A DNA stretch of 64,000 nucleotides from Paraspadella gotoi. Its lineage: Eukaryota > Chaetognatha. Every line of letters starts with the position of its first letter. Position 1 is the first letter of the stretch. The stretch lies in NCBI GenBank assembly GCA_051294375.1, contig CM119265.1:7636629-7700628 (forward strand), written 5' to 3'. This document shows, one piece after another, positions 50,452 to 64,000 of this stretch. A program made the translations under genes and the position numbers. The notes beneath the pieces are model-generated. The model saw only the letters and a list, made by a program, of their open reading frames with translations. It was not told the DNA's origin and did no database searches.

Positions 50452-50490
50452 AGAGAGAGATGAGATGGAGAGAGAGAGAGAGAGAGAACA
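50084..50490. repeat. (CT)n then (GA)n tracts
   Basis: CT at 50084-50208 and GA at 50397-50488, again an imperfect inverted pair. Confidence 0.9.
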
Positions 50491-50737
50491 TATCCATAAT
50501 TCGGGTGAAACGGTGATTTTATTTGCTTTATCTGCTTAATAAAAATATTCGTAAACGACCTTGTAAATTCCTAAGAAACTTCCGCTAGGGAGAGAGAGAC
50601 AGAAAAAGTGAAAAAAAAAGGAAAAAAATAATCAGACAGAAAAAAAAGGAAAATAAAGAAAATAGAAGAAAGAAAGAATCGTAAAAAGAACAGAGCCGTC
50701 AGTAAAAGTCGTTGATTCCAAGAGAAGGAGGAAAAAG

Positions 50738-50970
50738 GCCGCCATGGGGTTTATGGGGTTGGGGGGGGGGCGAGTGGGCGTGGAGGCAACAACATTTTAT
50801 AAACCATTTCTTTCAAGTCTTTATATTTTAATTTTCCTTCGGACCGGGAGGGCGACTGTCGATGGCGGGCGAAGGCGATGGATGAGTTTAAGTGGCGAGG
50901 AAAGAAAATGGCAGCGGAAAGAATGGAAGGAAAATATTAAGTTTAATATAGATAAGAAAAGTTAAATTAT
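50738..50970. other. YY1-like GCCGCCATGG and short open frame
   Basis: GCCGCCATGG at 50738-50747 is both a YY1-like and a strong Kozak context. The ATG opens a 73-codon frame starting MGFMGLGGGRVGVEATTFYK. No homology is recognised, and a G8 run makes the frame uncertain. Confidence 0.2.
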
Positions 50971-51035
50971 ATGTACATTTTTTTTTGCCTGAAAATGAAT
51001 GTCGTCAAGCTCTGATTAAGAAAATAGGAACGGAG

Positions 51036-51202
51036 AGAGAGAGAGAGANNNNNNNNNNNNNNNNNNNNNNNNNNNNNNNNNNNNNNNNNNNNNNNNNNNN
51101 NNNNNNNNNNNNNNNNNNNNNNNNNNNNNNNNNNNNNNNNNNNNNNNNNNNNNNNNNNNNNNNNNNNNNNNNNNNNNNNNNNNNNNNNNNGAGAGAGAGA
51201 GA
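51036..51202. other. (GA)n with a 142-N gap
   Basis: The gap 51049-51190 is bordered on both sides by GA repeats. Confidence 0.95.
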
Positions 51203-51630
51203 AAATCTAAAAACTGTCATTCATCTACCAACAACGTTTCTTTTCTTTTTCCTTTTTTTTTCTTCCTTTTTTTTTTCCTTTCCGCCCTTTCGGTCCACAA
51301 AAATTCCTGGCCAGCTCACTCGGGGTCATCCAAGAGGCGACCGAGGGTTAGCGCTTTGCTCTACGTCGGGTTAAAAGGCGCCTTGTCGTCTGGGCCTCTC
51401 TCACCAACTCTCCCTCTACCCCATCCCTCGCCTCCCTGAATCCCAATAACGAGGAAGCGTTAGTACTATTCTCTCTTTTCTTTATTTTCTCCCAAATATT
51501 TTGTCTATCCAATCTTTTCCACTTTCTCTAAATACTGTTTCTAACCTATCCGATTCCAGTTATGTACAGTTTAACAACCTCCTTTATTCCCCCTCCCCAC
51601 CCTGAGAAACCACCACCTTTAAGAAACCCC

Positions 51631-51785
51631 ATTGGCGGAACCGATTCGCGCCTCCATTTACTATTGGTCCAGGCTTGAAAGGTCTTGTCCTCACCCGATT
51701 GGTCCGCAGCGACGTTCTTTCGTCTCCCATTGGTCCGTGGAGCAAGGTCGTCGTCGTTAGCGGGAAGCTCCTCCATTGGACCAAC
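51631..51785 (-). promoter_or_regulatory. five-copy CCAAT array
   Basis: ATTGG (reverse CCAAT) occurs at 51631, 51663, 51698, 51729 and 51774, all in one orientation, spaced 32, 35, 31 and 45 bases. Three extend to ATTGGTCC and one to ATTGGACC. Regular spacing of three helical turns is a strong sign of an NF-Y-type promoter or enhancer. It would suit a minus-strand gene starting to the left, which I could not identify. Confidence 0.55.
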
Positions 51786-52082
51786 GGATAATATTGGCAA
51801 AAAAGTCTGATGCAGACGATATGATTAGTGAGACCGTGTGAGAGATGGAATATTGGACGATTTTTTTTTTTACATGGGGAAGGACACATGATTAATAGTC
51901 GAAAGGAAAAAAGAGAGAGAAAAAATAAAAACTGATATGAAAACTGATATAAAAATCCTTACGTAATAACCGTTTAGACTCGAGTTCGATTCAGTAAGTT
52001 TTCGCAAGGAGGCAAAGAAATCGTCTCTCATGGCTGAACCGAGCCAACCAAGCAACCAAAAATATTCCGGCGTGATTGAACG

Positions 52083-52260
52083 CCAATCACGATGAACTCG
52101 ACTTCACTCGGCCGGAATTCACGTGAAACGTTTGGCGCGTTGCGTCATAAACGTCAAAACGCCGCGTGATCATCGCGCCCGACGGCGGCGAAGCCGTGAA
52201 AACAAAGACTACGACGACGACGACGACGACGATGATGACGACGAAGAAGAAGTTGCCAGC
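52083..52260. promoter_or_regulatory. CpG-rich block with E2F- and CRE-like sites
   Basis: CCAATCACG (52083), TTTGGCGCG (about 52131, E2F-like) and TGCGTCATAAACG (about 52140) precede a GAC triplet run (52210-52245). The plus-strand ORF 52166-52399 begins in the triplets and is doubtful. Confidence 0.3.
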
Positions 52261-52540
52261 GACGACTGCGGCGTGGGGAATTGAATACGTCAAAATCAAG
52301 AGGGTTTTTAACCGAGGAGAAAGAATTAAGGAGATGGCGTTGATTGATGGAGTAGGAATGGCACGGGATGTTGGGGATGGAGAGATGGAGAGAAGGTGAA
52401 GCGACGAGGTGTTGGAGGAATGACCGATTCGGTAGGAGAAAATGGGTGAGGTATTTTGGAATCCATCGAGATCGAAATTGTTCGAAACCGTTTCAAAATT
52501 TCCGCGATTACTCTGGGAATGAATAAATAAGACTTAGAGA

Positions 52541-52695
52541 GTCTTGATTGAAAGCTTGCAGAGTCCTGCTATTTTTTTATCTTGTAAGAGGAATGGAGGA
52601 CTTATCCATCCAAAGTTAGGGTCAAGATAGATTATTTATTTATTCGTTTATTTAATGAAGGGATAATTTTTAAATAGGTTGTACCAATTTCATAA
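52541..52695 (+). repeat. short dispersed repeat, copy 2
   Basis: The counterpart of 15903-16060 with roughly three quarters of positions shared by eye. The right block TTAAATAGGTTGTACCAATTT is the best conserved. Confidence 0.65.
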
Positions 52696-52699
52696 CCCA

Positions 52700-53400
52700 A
52701 AACTTTCTTTTGAATAAAAGCGTAGAAAGGATGTAGCTCCGGTTAAGACCATCTTTCTCAAGAATTCATCTTTGAAAGTTGGGGATCCCTTAGGCTAAGA
52801 TGTTGCACCGCAGTTCCAGCTTCACCACCGTGGGTAAGGGGCCGGCTGTTCGTTGGCGTTTCTCCGAGTTCGACCTTCAGCCAAATCGTCCCGAAAATCG
52901 AAAAAACTGAATCCTCGTCCGCGATTGAGGTTTCGCATTCTTCTTTCTCATCGGGAGACGGTTTTTGACAGTTGGAAGCCTCGAATAACTCCAAAAGATG
53001 GAGTCGAACCGAAGAGCGATGTAACCGAATTCCACGCTCTGGTTTCGATATCTAACTTTTGTAGTTATCAACTTCCCGATTTCTCTGTCTCTCTGTCTCT
53101 CTGTCTCTCTATCACTCTATCTCTCTCTTTGTTTTTCTTCCGAAATCGCGGACAGTTTTCGCTGTCTCCCCGAGTTCCAGCTTCCAGCTTCGCATTTTGA
53201 CTGATGCTACGAATTCAGTCATCTTTGCTGTTACGACTGCTGTTGCAGTTCCTGCCTTCGCTGTTCCTGCTGTCGCTGTTCCTCCTGTCGTTTTCTTCTC
53301 ATTTTCATCGCCTTTATCGCGCCAGCGAAATGGCTTCTGCAGGACTTTGTGGAGGCACTCGCTGGGTTTCACAACTTTTTTTTCCTCCCACATTTTTTTC
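52700..53400. other. no firm gene; 15-bp minisatellite
   Basis: GCTGTTCCTGCTGTC-type units repeat at 53238-53290. The motif cgagtt-c-agctt recurs near 52866 and 53172. Opposing short ORFs exist on both strands, with no splice support. Confidence 0.4.
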
Positions 53401-53547
53401 CTTTTTCCTTCCTTTCCTTCCTTTCCTTTTTTTCTTTTATTTTTCCCTTTTTTTTACTCATTTCGTCAGACGCCGCATGGTCGCGTGGTGATGAATTTTC
53501 TAGGGGAAAGCAGTTGACCATCAAGGAAAGAGAAATGGGAGAGAAAA

Positions 53548-54360
<813 letters not shown>

Positions 54361-54690
54361 TACTCCCACTCTCTCCGTCGTCGACAACAAACACTCGATA
54401 TCTCCCGTTTAGACTTTTCGCAAAAAATTCGAGTTTAGACTAAATTTCGCTCAGTCCTCTCTTTTTTTCTTATCCGTGAGCGTTTTAACTTTTTTCTTAG
54501 TTCTTATCCCGCATCGAATGCGAAATAGGTAGTAATTAAAAGAAAATAATATAAATAAATAAAATAAATAATTTTTTTCGTACGAGTGATAGACTTACCT
54601 TCGTTCTTCATTCACGAAACTTCGTAATTATTTAACGTCGTTTTCGTCGTCGTCGTCGTCGTCGTCGTCGTCGGCGTCCTCGTCAGCGCC

Positions 54691-54769
54691 ATGAGTCAAA
54701 AGCGATTCGGTCGCCTTGACGACGAAGTGAGGACCTCGCGACAGCGGCGGGTCTCGGGATCGAAACTGG
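54691..54769 (+). CDS. possible 5' exon of the beta-trefoil array gene
   Basis: An ATG after a (TCG)n tract opens MSQKRFGRLDDEVRTSRQRR and continues VSGSKL to a consensus donor (G|GTAAGC) in phase 1. It is on the same strand and about 460 bases upstream of the first certain exon, but no phase-1 acceptor linking them is obvious. The minus strand is also open here (acidic tail DADDDDDDD...), which weakens the call. Confidence 0.25.
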
Positions 54770-55227
54770 GTAAGCCTCTCTTTTTTGATGGGGCTAGGGT
54801 TAGTTAGTTGTAAGTTGTGATTGGTGATGATTGCCCGAAAATCCGCCGATGCTTCGTGAGAGAAGAAATGAAAGGAAAAAAAGAATAAGTTCTTCGGTTT
54901 CTCTTTCGAGTTTGTGATTCTGTGATTTAGCGAGTGCGTTATTTTGTTCTGGGTCGTTGCGCAGTTGGTTGACATATATTTTCACGTCCTGGGTTAAAGC
55001 GACATTCGCAGAAAAAAACTTTTTTGTCTTTCGGAGGAGGCAAACTCTAAAAAAAATGTTTTTTCTTGGAACATTTTGGGACAAATTTGTTTTGAAGGGA
55101 ATGATTTTTCTACTTTTATAAACCTATAAATCTTCTTTTTTCTGCCTCCGATAATGTGCTTTTTTTAAAAAGCATTGGATTTTTCACCATATATATTTTT
55201 CTTTATCTTGTTTCTACTTCGTCACAA

Positions 55228-64000
<8,773 letters not shown>

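Noticed and set aside
52998-53012. perfect B-box (GGTTCGACTCC) on the minus strand
   Set aside because: The T-arm stem does not pair and no A-box lies upstream, so no tRNA gene.
55156-55227. hydrophobic N-terminal extension of module 1
   Set aside because: It has no ATG (opens with GTG) and lies in T-rich DNA. ATG 55228 is preferred, though an upstream exon remains possible.

Overview
This is a window of a metazoan (almost certainly invertebrate) nuclear genome. Genes are split by GT-AG introns. One 83-nt exon belongs to the animal CELF/Bruno-like RNA-binding family. The non-coding DNA is saturated with (CT)n/(GA)n tracts, (TCG/CGA)n triplets and other simple repeats. Exons are GC-rich, introns are CT- or AT-rich. 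I could not place the species. There is no rRNA, CRISPR array, bacterial operon or recognisable virus.

Layout. 1-1.94 kb: exon-like fragments of a small plus-strand gene that end in a stop and a poly(A) signal, but with broken frames. 2-7 kb: repeats and promoter-like motifs. 6.4-10.07 kb: a duplicated segment whose second copy is noisy and contains a minisatellite. 10-14.9 kb: low-complexity DNA with assembly gaps. 14.9-17.9 kb: an inverted repeat of about 0.5 kb. 16.73-30.1 kb: a direct tandem duplication of about 6.7 kb whose second copy carries many small indels and probably comes from gap filling or an alternative haplotype. 30.1-38.9 kb: more low complexity, plus a microsatellite-free AT-rich island (33.3-35.7 kb). 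38,950-39,032: the CELF RRM1 exon. 39-54.6 kb: intron-like or intergenic DNA holding CCAAT-box clusters, a short dispersed repeat, a hairpin next to a 7-bp satellite, and a 56-codon ORF with Met at every fourth residue.

The main discovery is at 55.2-64.0 kb. Fourteen exons can be chained on the plus strand with perfectly matching intron phases, encoding more than 1,620 residues and running off the right edge. The protein is a tandem array of at least six divergent modules. Each resembles a ricin-B-type beta-trefoil: an F-x-L-Q/K-x-x-L alpha unit, a phase-1 intron, a W-x-[YF] beta unit, a Q-x-[WF] gamma unit, a closing Q-x-F segment, a phase-0 intron, then a P-x-[RK]-[MI]-K-F strand. Disordered linkers separate the modules, one Lys/Glu-rich and one PEVK-like. 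I know of no described family with this arrangement, and its function is unknown.

Limits: gene calls rest on splice logic and internal repeat comparison only. No homology search was possible, and much of the window carries evident assembly noise.
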